A stretch of DNA of 39,256 nucleotides from a virus. Position numbers and translations under genes: made by a program. Positions 16,138 to 23,695 of this stretch are shown here, in pieces; positions within the stretch are counted from its first letter, which is position 1, and the number at the start of each line of letters is the position of its first letter. Under the pieces are notes generated by a model. It saw only the letters and a list, made by a program, of their open reading frames with translations, ran no database searches and was not told where the DNA came from. The stretch covers positions 1-39,256 of IMG/VR virus record IMGVR_UViG_3300042384_000945; one strand, 5' to 3'.

Positions 16138-17447
16138 ATAAATTTACCGTTACTTGTAATATAGTATTTTTTATCTTTATTTTTAAATATTAAATTACCA
16201 GTTTTTGATTTACCCATTATTTTTGAATTTGGATAATTCTCAATTAATTTAAACGCAGCACGTTCCTGGTTAACACTTTCTGATAATTGTTTAATGTATT
16301 TTTTATTTTTTGCTTGATTATAAAGTAATTTTTTTCTAGTTTCTTCTTCTTTTACTAACATTTCATTTTCATCTATTTTAAAATAGTTAGAAATAATCTG
16401 ATCTACTGTTGATTCACCGAAAGTTCCGTGTGTCAGATGTTTATGTCTATTTAACATTGCACCGTGTCTTGGGTATTCATCCATATCTTCACCAAGTTCA
16501 GATGTTGGTTCTGGTGCTAATGGTGGTTCTGGTGTTACATCCATATCGGGTTCCATCATTTCATCGTCCATTGGTACATCCATATCTTCACCATCATTAA
16601 AATCTTCGTCGTCTTCGGTATCATCACCTTCTAATCTGTCAATTATTTGGTCAACATCGTCGTCATCTAATACATCTAAATCTAATGAAGATAAAATTGA
16701 ATTTATGATATATTTTGTATCATCTGAACTCATTTCATCTTCTTGTGTATATTTTCTAATTTTTTGGGTTAAACGACCTGTTAATTTTTGAATTGTTTTA
16801 AAACTAACCTCTTCACCTTTTTTATCCGATTCATCATCCATTGGAATATCATCCATATCTTCTTCATCACCCATCATATCTTCTTCATCACCCATCATAT
16901 CTTCTTCATTACCCATTTCTGGTTGAGGTTCAACTGGTTGAGGTGCGGGAACTGGCGCCGGCGCTGGTTGTTGAGGTTCAGTAGGTTGAGGTGCAGGAAC
17001 TGGTGCAGGAACTTGTTCGTCTAGTTCCAAATCAAGACCTTCGTTAGTTTCTTTTTTAGTTGGTAGTTTTAATGTATATTTTTTTTTTACATCGTCACCT
17101 TCAAATAATGAGATTCCAGTTTTATTACCAACCAACGTATTAACCTCCTTAATCATTAAGTTTAAACGTTTTAGTGCTTGTGAATATGAATTATAGTATT
17201 TTCGTTCCGTAATAGAACCTAAATAATCTGTTTCACTTTCGTTTAATGATTTTTTTATAATATAACCCAATTTTTCTTTAACAATTGTGTATACATTACC
17301 ATCAGCAAACGTTACCGAATACTCATCCTTACCAGTTTCATTCAATGGTTGTGGAATATTTTCGTTATATCGGGCAATCTCCATAATTCTACGGATTTTA
17401 TCCATTCCTTGTAATTTCTCACTTCCAATAGGTTTTAGTCCTCCCAT
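16134..17447 (-). CDS. Unknown acidic virion-operon protein with Pro/Ala linker
   Basis: 437 residues. N-terminal ~130 are alpha/beta (DEYSVTFADGNVYTIVKEK), then a Pro/Ala/Gln linker (PAPVPAPQPTEPQQPAPAP), three GDEEDMM units, a helical block (QKLTGRLTQKIRKYTQEDE), a second acidic and Pro-rich linker, and a conserved-looking C-terminus: RHGAMLNRHKHLTHGTFG then ESTVDQIISNYFKI and a basic tail. The N-terminal segment contains QPLNE|TG, a possible gp21-type site. First gene of a four-gene operon (to 13519). Candidate core/scaffold-type or encapsidated protein; function not recognisable. Confidence 0.66.
   Translation of the reverse strand: MGGLKPIGSEKLQGMDKIRRIMEIARYNENIPQPLNETGKDEYSVTFADGNVYTIVKEKLGYIIKKSLNESETDYLGSITERKYYNSYSQALKRLNLMIKEVNTLVGNKTGISLFEGDDVKKKYTLKLPTKKETNEGLDLELDEQVPAPVPAPQPTEPQQPAPAPVPAPQPVEPQPEMGNEEDMMGDEEDMMGDEEDMDDIPMDDESDKKGEEVSFKTIQKLTGRLTQKIRKYTQEDEMSSDDTKYIINSILSSLDLDVLDDDDVDQIIDRLEGDDTEDDEDFNDGEDMDVPMDDEMMEPDMDVTPEPPLAPEPTSELGEDMDEYPRHGAMLNRHKHLTHGTFGESTVDQIISNYFKIDENEMLVKEEETRKKLLYNQAKNKKYIKQLSESVNQERAAFKLIENYPNSKIMGKSKTGNLIFKNKDKKYYITSNGKFI
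16858..16920. repeat. 21-bp tandem repeat (three copies)
   Basis: Three near-perfect 21-bp units coding for GDEEDMM or a variant, within the acidic region of the 437-residue protein. Confidence 0.85.
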
Positions 17448-17480
17448 AATATTTTGTTTTGAATAAATTATTTTTTATTA

Positions 17481-17487
17481 ATAAATA
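17481..17487 (-). promoter_or_regulatory. TATTTAT element before the 437-aa gene
   Basis: Coding-strand TTATATTTATTAATA, 33 nt before the ATG at 17447. Confidence 0.5.
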
Positions 17488-17522
17488 TAACAATATTCAC
17501 TATTATTTTATTTTTTAATAAA

Positions 17523-18254
17523 TTATTGGTTCATCGATAATTTCTTATCAAGAATTTTTGTTGTTAGATCGTGAAGTTTTTCAATGTACCCATTTCTTCG
17601 TAATATTTTAAACACCAAATTTTCTGTTGAGTATTCACCATCACCCTCAAGACCTCTAGTTCTAAATTTCTTTAGTTTATCTTTATATTTTGTAATTAAA
17701 TTTTTGATCGTATCAATATCTTCATCATCATCTATTGTATCAATAAGTTCATCAATCATTTTCATCCATTGACTTGATTTATTTTTGATTAATTCTTTAT
17801 CTATAACAACATTTTCTTTTTTTGGTATATTTGCCCATTCATCAAATAAAACAGAATAAACACCACTACTAAAATGAGTTTCAGATTCATTTTGAACATA
17901 TAACTCAACCTCATAATTTTTTATTGTGATATCGTGTTTTTGATTAAACAACATTTTCTTTAAATTAAAAAGTTTTTCATATAACTCAACTTGATTTTCT
18001 GGATATTGTTGGAAATTAGCAACGATATGTAAATCAAAATCTGAATATTTTGACCAATTATAATTTGAAAGGGATCCTGTTAATATTATGTCAGTTATAA
18101 CTAAATCCACATCTAAAAAATCAATAAACACGTATGCGATCTCAAGTAAACGAGTTCGTATCTCAGGTTTCATTTTTGGTTCATTACCCTCTTCCCAAAC
18201 CTTTTGATTTAGTTCAGATTGGGGTTCAAAACTCTTTAATAATTCATTGTCCAT
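17523..18254 (-). CDS. Nucleotidyltransferase-fold protein
   Basis: 243 residues. The segment IILTGSLSNYNWSKYSDFDLHIV (around 57-79) has the GS...DxD pattern of the polymerase-beta-type nucleotidyltransferase superfamily: GS loop followed by two metal-binding Asp in SDFDLH. A later VELYV segment is in place for the third acidic residue. Substrate is not evident; relatives modify tRNA, antibiotics or proteins. The C-terminal half is helical with an acidic DDDEDIDT stretch. TATTTAT lies 5 nt before the ATG, so the message is nearly leaderless. Confidence 0.72.
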   Translation of the reverse strand: MDNELLKSFEPQSELNQKVWEEGNEPKMKPEIRTRLLEIAYVFIDFLDVDLVITDIILTGSLSNYNWSKYSDFDLHIVANFQQYPENQVELYEKLFNLKKMLFNQKHDITIKNYEVELYVQNESETHFSSGVYSVLFDEWANIPKKENVVIDKELIKNKSSQWMKMIDELIDTIDDDEDIDTIKNLITKYKDKLKKFRTRGLEGDGEYSTENLVFKILRRNGYIEKLHDLTTKILDKKLSMNQ

Positions 18255-18259
18255 TATTA

Positions 18260-18266
18260 ATAAATA
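18260..18266 (-). promoter_or_regulatory. TATTTAT element at a leaderless start
   Basis: Coding-strand TTATATTTATTAATAATG with only 5 nt before the ATG at 18254. Confidence 0.5.
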
Positions 18267-18279
18267 TAATGAAAACCAA

Positions 18280-18525
18280 TTAACTTACTTTTTTGTATTT
18301 AAAAACCTTCGCAATATTTAGATTGAAAAAATTACCTTGTGATTTTGCCGATCTAAATGATGTGTATAATTGGTGGGGTACGTCATCATATTCGTATTTT
18401 AAACCATTTTTAAATTCTGTGATTAATTTTTTAGTTTCAGTATCATACTCCGTCCTAATAATATTTGATGATTGAACTTCGTTGATTATTTTCGTACCTT
18501 TAATTTCTTCTTTTGTGATTGCCAT
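18280..18525 (-). CDS. KTSC-domain protein
   Basis: 81 residues. The pattern VQSSNIIRTEYD, LITEFKNGLKYEYDDVP, and AKSQGNFFNLNIAK matches the KTSC domain (short domain seen alone or fused to lysyl-tRNA synthetase), including the SSN, FxNGxxYxY and SxGxFFNxxI signature positions. It may bind nucleic acid or protein; function in phages is not established to my knowledge. Own TATTTAT element 15 nt upstream of the ATG. Confidence 0.82.
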   Translation of the reverse strand: MAITKEEIKGTKIINEVQSSNIIRTEYDTETKKLITEFKNGLKYEYDDVPHQLYTSFRSAKSQGNFFNLNIAKVFKYKKVS

Positions 18526-18540
18526 AATATTCTTTTTTAA

Positions 18541-18547
18541 ATAAATA
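18541..18547 (-). promoter_or_regulatory. TATTTAT element before the KTSC gene
   Basis: Coding-strand TTATATTTATTTAAA, 15 nt before the ATG at 18525. Confidence 0.5.
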
Positions 18548-18561
18548 TAATGTTGTAAAAG

Positions 18562-18588
18562 AAAAAAACCACCCTTTTGAGGTGGTTC
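18562..18588 (-). terminator. Terminator of the UVR-protein gene
   Basis: AACCACC and GGTGGTT arms with a 7-nt loop; followed by TTTTTTTC on the minus strand. Five nt after the UVR gene stop codon. Confidence 0.85.
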
Positions 18589-18592
18589 TTGA

Positions 18593-18961
18593 TTATTTTA
18601 AAGTGTTAATCTTGTCTCTTATCTCTATCGCCCTTTCAAAATCTTGTGTTTTAATACAATTATTAAGTTCATTATTGAGTTCGTTTATTATTTCCACATT
18701 TTCCTCAAGATTTTTAATCTTATCTCTCAGAACAACAGCATCCTCAAATTTTTGTTCCTCAACAGCCAAATCTAATTTTTGTTTTAATCGTGATAATTCA
18801 TCTGATTCATTTTGTCTACTACCTTTGGTTGTAATATATGTAAATGACATACTACCATCCTCTGATAGGTAGGTTTTTTTTTCAAAATTATTAGGGTTTA
18901 ATAAAAAACTCTTAGATAAAATTTGATTAAATAATTTTTCAAAATCTTCGTTACCAAGCAT
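18593..18961 (-). CDS. UVR-motif protein, candidate ClpC adaptor (McsA-like C-terminus)
   Basis: 122 residues. Residues ~57-88 (RLKQKLDLAVEEQKFEDAVV then LRDKIKNLEE) and ~97-122 (ELNNCIKTQDFERAIEIRDK) are two UVR motifs, the helical-hairpin module found in UvrB/UvrC, ClpC and the ClpC activator McsA. The N-terminal half (short helix and a strand hairpin DGSMSFTYITTKG) lacks the zinc-finger Cys residues of McsA. It is transcribed divergently from the split ClpC gene across a 159-bp intergenic region with paired palindromes, which supports a functional link: an adaptor that binds ClpC. Alternative: an unrelated coiled coil. Confidence 0.75.
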   Translation of the reverse strand: MLGNEDFEKLFNQILSKSFLLNPNNFEKKTYLSEDGSMSFTYITTKGSRQNESDELSRLKQKLDLAVEEQKFEDAVVLRDKIKNLEENVEIINELNNELNNCIKTQDFERAIEIRDKINTLK

Positions 18962-19023
18962 ATTATTATTTTTTTAAGTTTATTTTCTTTTTTATTGACC
19001 AATTTTATACCACAATAAAAAAC

Positions 19024-19069
19024 TGACACTTTGTCAGGTTTAATTATAATTGAATATGACAAAGTGTCA
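19024..19069. promoter_or_regulatory. Paired palindromes in the UVR / ClpC divergent promoter region
   Basis: TGACACTTTGTCA at 19024-19036 and its exact reverse complement TGACAAAGTGTCA at 19057-19069. Each is itself a near-palindrome, TGACA-N3-TGTCA. Centre-to-centre spacing is 33 bp, about three helical turns. The layout fits an operator for a dimeric regulator controlling both genes. Confidence 0.6.
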
Positions 19070-19120
19070 ACAGTTGACAATAACATTTAATATTACTAAC
19101 ATTAGATAAAACTTTTAAAT

Positions 19121-19411
19121 ATGGCAATAGAATTCGCAGATGAAAATGAAAAAAACAAAAAGAAAGAAACTAATTCTGGAACACCAGTTTTAGATAATTT
19201 CAGTAAAGATTTAATTAAGTTAGCCGAACAAGGTAAATTAGACCCTGTTATTGGTAGAGAACAAGAAATACTACGTATTGCACAAATTTTATCCAGAAGA
19301 AAAAAGAATAATCCTATTATAATCGGCGAACCTGGATGTGTTTTAGAGGATACTTGGATTGAAGTTGAAAAAATTTCTGATGTTAATACACATAATATTG
19401 AAACAATGTGA
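19121..19411 (+). CDS. clpC: ClpC-type AAA+ ATPase, N-terminal part fused to a short N-intein
   Basis: 96 residues. Residues 1-72 are the start of a ClpC/ClpA-family D1 domain without the usual Clp-N repeat domain: [40 protein letters not shown], then NPIIIGEPG, which stops inside the Walker A motif. Residues 73-96 ([14 protein letters not shown]...ETM, stop TGA at 19409) are an intein block A. The rest of the ATPase, with the rest of Walker A, is encoded from 20623. Trans-splicing of the two products would rebuild GEPG-CGKT. The ORF ends cleanly and no frameshift repairs the break. No clear promoter beyond the palindromes; TTGACA at 19074 is a weak candidate -33. Confidence 0.85.
   Translation: MAIEFADENEKNKKKETNSGTPVLDNFSKDLIKLAEQGKLDPVIGREQEILRIAQILSRRKKNNPIIIGEPGCVLEDTWIEVEKISDVNTHNIETM
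19337..19408 (+). mobile_element. N-terminal fragment of an atypically split intein (24 residues)
   Basis: Begins at Cys1 immediately after GEPG of the Walker A motif; [13 protein letters not shown] is a typical block A. The fragment ends after only 24 residues. This length is like the known atypically split AceL-TerL class, not the ~100-residue N-fragments of common split inteins. Confidence 0.82.
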
Positions 19412-19418
19412 TATTTAT
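19412..19418 (+). promoter_or_regulatory. TATTTAT element for the free-standing endonuclease
   Basis: GATATTTATTATTAG begins right after the TGA of the ClpC N-part and lies 36 nt before the ATG at 19455. Confidence 0.5.
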
Positions 19419-19454
19419 TATTAGGGTTTGGTATATCCCAAGTCCTGTTATACT

Positions 19455-20633
19455 ATGTTAATTAAGAAAAGAAGTGTGGTAATTGCGGATATTTTAACCG
19501 TTAATGATTTTGAAAAGTTCATCATTGATTTAAATTTATATAAATTTTTTATTAAATTTAATTCTATAGATAAACCTAAGATTGAAGATCTAATTAGTAA
19601 GACACCAACAATAGGTATTAAAAAAGTTAAACCGATATTAAAAAGTATCTTAAACTACCCTAATTCAATATATAATAAAGATTTTTTACTTTCTATGGGT
19701 TGGGAACTTAATGATATTGAGAAATTTATAAGTGATAAACAAAAAAAGAACAGTCAGGTATTGGTTAATGAGAAACGAAATAACCCGGAAAAATTTAAAA
19801 ATAGTTACACAAATAGGATTGAGTATTGGTTAAATAAAGGTTATTCTGATGTTGACGCTAGTCAAAAACTAAAAGACAGGCAAAGTACTTTTAGTTTTTC
19901 TAAATGTATTGAAAAATACGGTGAAGATATTGGTAAAGAGATGTTTAATAAAAGACAACAAAAATGGATAACAACTTTAAAATCTAAAGAAACTTATGGT
20001 GAAATACAAAAAACTAAAAATATATTTAAGTATGATATTAAAGATAAAGAAACTTTATTCAAATTTGCAAACTACTCAGAAAAAACAATGGGTGTAATAA
20101 CAAAATGTTCTGGTAAAAGTGATATTAAAGACTTTGTTGATTGTATTATTGTTAATGATGATATAAAAAGGTATTCTGATCTTTTACCATATATAAATAG
20201 TAGTGTTATTCATAATGTGTTTAATATCTCACATAGTGAGATTAAAGATATTTTTTATAAAAAAATAGATTTAAATCAAAATAGACAATATTATGGTATT
20301 GTCGTCTATCATAATGGTATTAGGTACAAGAGTGTCGGTGAATATAGAATTGCATTATATCTTGAATCAAAAAATATTAACTTTATATACGAGAAAACAT
20401 ACCCAAATAGCAATTTAAAATCAGATTTCTATTTAGTTGATAACGACTTATATATTGAGTACTATGGTTTATTAAATAAAAAAAACTTAGATAAGTTAGA
20501 CACTACTTTGTCAAAGTATTACGAAAAAGTTAAAATAAAAAACAAATTTTGTATGGATAATGAATTAAATTTAATTTATGATTTTGATTACAAAGAATTA
20601 ATTACTAAAATAAAAAATTACTATGAAAATTAA
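19455..20633 (+). CDS. Free-standing homing endonuclease, PD-(D/E)XK-like
   Basis: 392 residues from the ATG at 19455; an in-frame TTG at 19428 is less likely. It sits exactly between the two halves of the broken ClpC gene. The C-terminal ~110 residues look like a restriction-endonuclease fold: GIRYKSVGEYRIALYLESKN (alpha helix with Glu), then LKSDFYLVDNDLYIEYYG, with the Asp and the Glu of a D-(x)n-E-x-x pattern, and a KYYEKVKIKNKFC helix. The middle region has the DNA-binding-like module YWLNKGYSDVDASQKL then SKCIEKYGEDIGKEMFNKRQ, often found in phage homing endonucleases. The last 11 nt overlap the start of the downstream ClpC C-part. It probably spreads the fractured allele by cutting intact clpC. 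Confidence 0.75.
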   Translation: MLIKKRSVVIADILTVNDFEKFIIDLNLYKFFIKFNSIDKPKIEDLISKTPTIGIKKVKPILKSILNYPNSIYNKDFLLSMGWELNDIEKFISDKQKKNSQVLVNEKRNNPEKFKNSYTNRIEYWLNKGYSDVDASQKLKDRQSTFSFSKCIEKYGEDIGKEMFNKRQQKWITTLKSKETYGEIQKTKNIFKYDIKDKETLFKFANYSEKTMGVITKCSGKSDIKDFVDCIIVNDDIKRYSDLLPYINSSVIHNVFNISHSEIKDIFYKKIDLNQNRQYYGIVVYHNGIRYKSVGEYRIALYLESKNINFIYEKTYPNSNLKSDFYLVDNDLYIEYYGLLNKKNLDKLDTTLSKYYEKVKIKNKFCMDNELNLIYDFDYKELITKIKNYYEN

Positions 20634-21021
20634 AATTAAAGATTTCTTCAACTTAGTTGAAAATGAAGGTGGTACATATAAGGTTAAAACACCTTCTGGG
20701 TTTAAATTAATTGGTAACCTATACAAAAAACTAAATAAAAATTGTTATGAAATAAAATTATCAAATGGTTATTCACTTTCTGGTTCTGAAGATCATTTAG
20801 TTGAGGTTGCTGAAACGACGTTAAATGAAACTGCCGAGTATGTAAATAACTCGTTTTGGGTTAAATTAAAGAATATAAATATTGGTGATTTTATTTATTG
20901 TGATGATAACAATTTATATTCTATTATTGAAAAAACTGACATTGGGGTACATAACACGTATGATTTAGAAGTTTTGGATAATGAAAGAAAATATTTAACG
21001 AATAACATTATTTCACATAAT
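20623..21021 (+). mobile_element. C-terminal fragment of the split intein (133 residues)
   Basis: Runs from the ATG at 20623 to Asn133, with the canonical ending SHN and Cys+1. Has the block B His (SEDH) and the block F Asp-Leu pair. No endonuclease domain is present inside; it is encoded separately upstream. Confidence 0.85.
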
Positions 21022-22875
21022 TGCGGTAAAACAGCCATTGCCGAAGGTTTAGCAATGATGATTCATAAAGGTGAATGTCCTAAAAATTTAGCAGATAAGA
21101 AAATAGTTTCGTTAGATATTAATTCAATTGTTGCCGGTACAAAATATAGAGGTCAGTTTGAAGAACGAATGAAGGTTATTATTGAAGAATTACAAAGTAA
21201 CCCAAATATTATAATATTCATTGATGAGATACACACAATGGTTGGCGCTGGTAATAGTTCGGGATCTTTGGACGCTTCAAATATCTTTAAACCAGCATTG
21301 TCTAGGGGTGAGATTCAGTGTATTGGTGCGACAACATTAGATGAATACAGAAAACACTTTGAGAAAGATGGTGCTTTAGAACGTAGATTCCAAAAAGTTA
21401 TCGTGGATCCATCAACAAAGGAAGAAACATTCCAGATTTTAAAATTAAGTAAGGATAAATACCAAGAACATCACAAGGTAAATTACACTGACGAAGCGTT
21501 ATTATTATGTGTTGAATTAGCTGACCGTTATATTACTGATCGTGAATTTCCAGATAAAGCATTTGATATTTTAGATGAGGTTGGTTCAAGAATGCAGATT
21601 GATATTAAATTACCAGAACATATTGAACAATTAAAGCAAGATGCAATTGACATTAAACAAGAAAAAGCCGAAGTTATTAAAAAACAAAAATATGAATTGG
21701 CGGCAGAACTTCGTGATCGTGAAAAACATATTTTACTTAAATTAGAAGATGAGAAACAAAAGTTTGATGATGATCTTAAAAACAATAAACGTGGTATCCC
21801 AGAAGACTTGATATACGAAGTTGTTTCAAATATGACAAAAATACCGATTAGTAAAATTAATATTGATGAAAAAAATTCATTGATTAATTTAGAGGATACA
21901 TTAAATAGTCGTGTTATTGGTCAAGATGTTGCCGTTAAAAAAATCTCAAAAGCAATTAGAAGAAATAGAGTTGGTATTAAAGACCCAAATAAACCATTAG
22001 GTAGTTTCATATTGTTAGGAAGTACTGGTGTTGGTAAGTCATTTTTAGCAAAACAATTAGCGAAAGAACTATTTGGTAGTGAAGATAGTTTAATTAGAAT
22101 TGATATGTCTGAATATCAAGAAAAACATACAATATCAAGACTAATAGGTTCACCTCCTGGTTATGTTGGTCACGAAGAAGGGGGTCAATTAACAGAACAA
22201 GTTAAAAATAAACCATATTCTGTTATTTTATTTGATGAGGTTGAGAAAGCACATAAAGACATATTCTCAACTTTACTACAAGTTCTTGATGATGGTCACT
22301 TAACGGATGCTTTAGGTAGAAAAATTAACTTTAAAAATTGTTTAATTATTATGACATCAAATATTGGTGCTAGAAAATTACAAGATTTTGGTTCAGGTGT
22401 TGGATTTAAAACAACTAATAATAGCGACACAATCCAAGACGAACTTAGACGAGAAGTTCTGAAAAAAGAAATGAGTAAATTTTTCGCACCTGAATTTTTA
22501 AACAGAATTGACGATGTTATTGTTTTTAATCCCTTGAAGAAAGACGATATAAATAAAATTGTTAAACTTGAAGTTGACAAACTTATCAGTCGTCTTCAGA
22601 ATATGAAATATACCGTAACATATGAAGATTCAGTAATTGAATATATATCAAAAGTTGGTTTTGACGAACAGTATGGTGCTAGACCTATTAAAAGAGCAAT
22701 CCAAGATAAAATAGAAGATTTGATTTCAGAAAAAATATTAACAAATGAAGTAACAGAAGAAAAAGACTATATGTTATTTGTTAAAGGTGAAGGTGATGAT
22801 CAAATAATAGAAATAGAAGAGAGGATTACATTAGAACCAAAGAAAAAAGGTGGTAGAAAGAAAAAGGAGGATTAA
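20623..22875 (+). CDS. clpC: C-terminal intein fragment fused to the bulk of ClpC ATPase
   Basis: 750 residues. Residues 1-133 are the C-intein: VKTPSGFKLIGN, block B GYSLSGSEDHLVEV, block F TYDLEVLDN and block G NNIISHN followed by Cys134 (+1). From Cys134 the extein reads CGKTAIAEGLAMMI, completing Walker A. D1 Walker B IIIFIDEIH (~197-204), sensor region IGATTLDEYR. A short middle region (340-372, KYELAAELRDREK) resembles the ClpC UVR-type M-domain. D2: Walker A GSTGVGKS (466-473), Walker B VILFDEVEKAH, and the loop GSGVGFKT (591-597) holding the VGF tripeptide that docks ClpP in ClpC/ClpA. The spliced product would be 689 residues. ATG overlaps the endonuclease stop codon region, suggesting translational coupling. 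Confidence 0.9.
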   Translation: MKIKIKDFFNLVENEGGTYKVKTPSGFKLIGNLYKKLNKNCYEIKLSNGYSLSGSEDHLVEVAETTLNETAEYVNNSFWVKLKNINIGDFIYCDDNNLYSIIEKTDIGVHNTYDLEVLDNERKYLTNNIISHNCGKTAIAEGLAMMIHKGECPKNLADKKIVSLDINSIVAGTKYRGQFEERMKVIIEELQSNPNIIIFIDEIHTMVGAGNSSGSLDASNIFKPALSRGEIQCIGATTLDEYRKHFEKDGALERRFQKVIVDPSTKEETFQILKLSKDKYQEHHKVNYTDEALLLCVELADRYITDREFPDKAFDILDEVGSRMQIDIKLPEHIEQLKQDAIDIKQEKAEVIKKQKYELAAELRDREKHILLKLEDEKQKFDDDLKNNKRGIPEDLIYEVVSNMTKIPISKINIDEKNSLINLEDTLNSRVIGQDVAVKKISKAIRRNRVGIKDPNKPLGSFILLGSTGVGKSFLAKQLAKELFGSEDSLIRIDMSEYQEKHTISRLIGSPPGYVGHEEGGQLTEQVKNKPYSVILFDEVEKAHKDIFSTLLQVLDDGHLTDALGRKINFKNCLIIMTSNIGARKLQDFGSGVGFKTTNNSDTIQDELRREVLKKEMSKFFAPEFLNRIDDVIVFNPLKKDDINKIVKLEVDKLISRLQNMKYTVTYEDSVIEYISKVGFDEQYGARPIKRAIQDKIEDLISEKILTNEVTEEKDYMLFVKGEGDDQIIEIEERITLEPKKKGGRKKKED

Positions 22876-22888
22876 ATCCCCCTTTTTC
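22861..22888. terminator. Bidirectional terminator between ClpC and the OmpA-like gene
   Basis: AAAAAGGAGG and CCCCCTTTTT arms around ATTAAAT; overlaps the ClpC stop codon and serves the convergent gene ending at 22895. Confidence 0.85.
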
Positions 22889-22894
22889 TTTATT

Positions 22895-23656
22895 TTAAAT
22901 TGTTTTTTTAGAAATACCCATTTTAACTAAATCATATTGATTTTTAAATTGACGTATTAATTTGACATATTGAGATTCAAGACCTTTAGGTATTGTAACA
23001 CAAATCTTTAAATCGTATTTTACGGTTGGGTCAAGAGGATCTGGATCAATTCCACCACCACCGCTATTTTTCGGATATATTGTTCTATCTCTGGTTGTGT
23101 TGTCACCAACCTCACCTTTTATTTGTAAGTTTAATTTTTGTGGTACTGAAACCTCAACAGAAACATATTGTTCTTTCATAGCAGCATCGCTATTTTTAGT
23201 TGTTTCTTGACCTTCTTTAACAGTACCTGGTATAAGATTTAAACTTTTACTATTAAAAGTTTGTCTAAGATAGTTAATTAGATTATCTCGTCTTCGTGTT
23301 GCCAACGCTATGTTGTCATAGTTATCCGATTTACCCACAGCTGACGCACCACCATTTACCGTTACATCAATTTTACCAGTATTTGTTGCTAATAAATTCT
23401 TAATTAATTCGGAAATTTCTTTTATTTTTGGGTCGTTAGGATTAATCTTGTCAATACCATTTGAGAATGTGTTTTTCCCACTTGATTTTATTGGTATTGT
23501 CATAGGAATACCATTAGGGTATCTTGTTTTTAACCAAGTAATTGAATCCATATCGCCACTACCACCACCTAAAGCCTCAACTATTGGTTTAACATTTCCC
23601 AATTCTGATTCTAATAATCTATTAAATTTTTGTTTATAAACGTTAATATTTTTCAT
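22895..23656 (-). CDS. OmpA-C-like domain protein, possible virion protein
   Basis: 253 residues. N-terminal leader MKNINVYKQKFNRLLESELG has LLE|S, a gp21-type site. Residues ~75-165 resemble an OmpA/MotB peptidoglycan-binding fold: IDVTVNGGASAVG (first strand), NIALATRRRDNLINYLRQTF (the long helix with the RxxxxxxxL pattern), then strands ending VSVEVSVP. The C-terminus has a Gly/Asp/Pro linker (GGGGIDPDPLDP). No signal peptide, so it is more likely part of the virion (cell-wall contact) than a secreted host-type protein. TATTTAT 14 nt upstream. Confidence 0.65.
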   Translation of the reverse strand: MKNINVYKQKFNRLLESELGNVKPIVEALGGGSGDMDSITWLKTRYPNGIPMTIPIKSSGKNTFSNGIDKINPNDPKIKEISELIKNLLATNTGKIDVTVNGGASAVGKSDNYDNIALATRRRDNLINYLRQTFNSKSLNLIPGTVKEGQETTKNSDAAMKEQYVSVEVSVPQKLNLQIKGEVGDNTTRDRTIYPKNSGGGGIDPDPLDPTVKYDLKICVTIPKGLESQYVKLIRQFKNQYDLVKMGISKKTI

Positions 23657-23670
23657 ATTTATATTTTATA

Positions 23671-23677
23671 ATAAATA
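23671..23677 (-). promoter_or_regulatory. TATTTAT element before the OmpA-like gene
   Basis: Coding-strand AGTATTTATTATAAA, 14 nt before the ATG at 23656. Confidence 0.5.
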
Positions 23678-23695
23678 CTTTAAAGTATAAAAAAA

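Noticed and set aside
19337-21021. clpC interrupted by a group I or group II intron, or a plain pseudogene by frameshift
   Set aside because: The break is flanked by intein blocks A, B, F and G with Cys1 and SHN|C, the halves are intact, and no intron core or domain V motif was seen.
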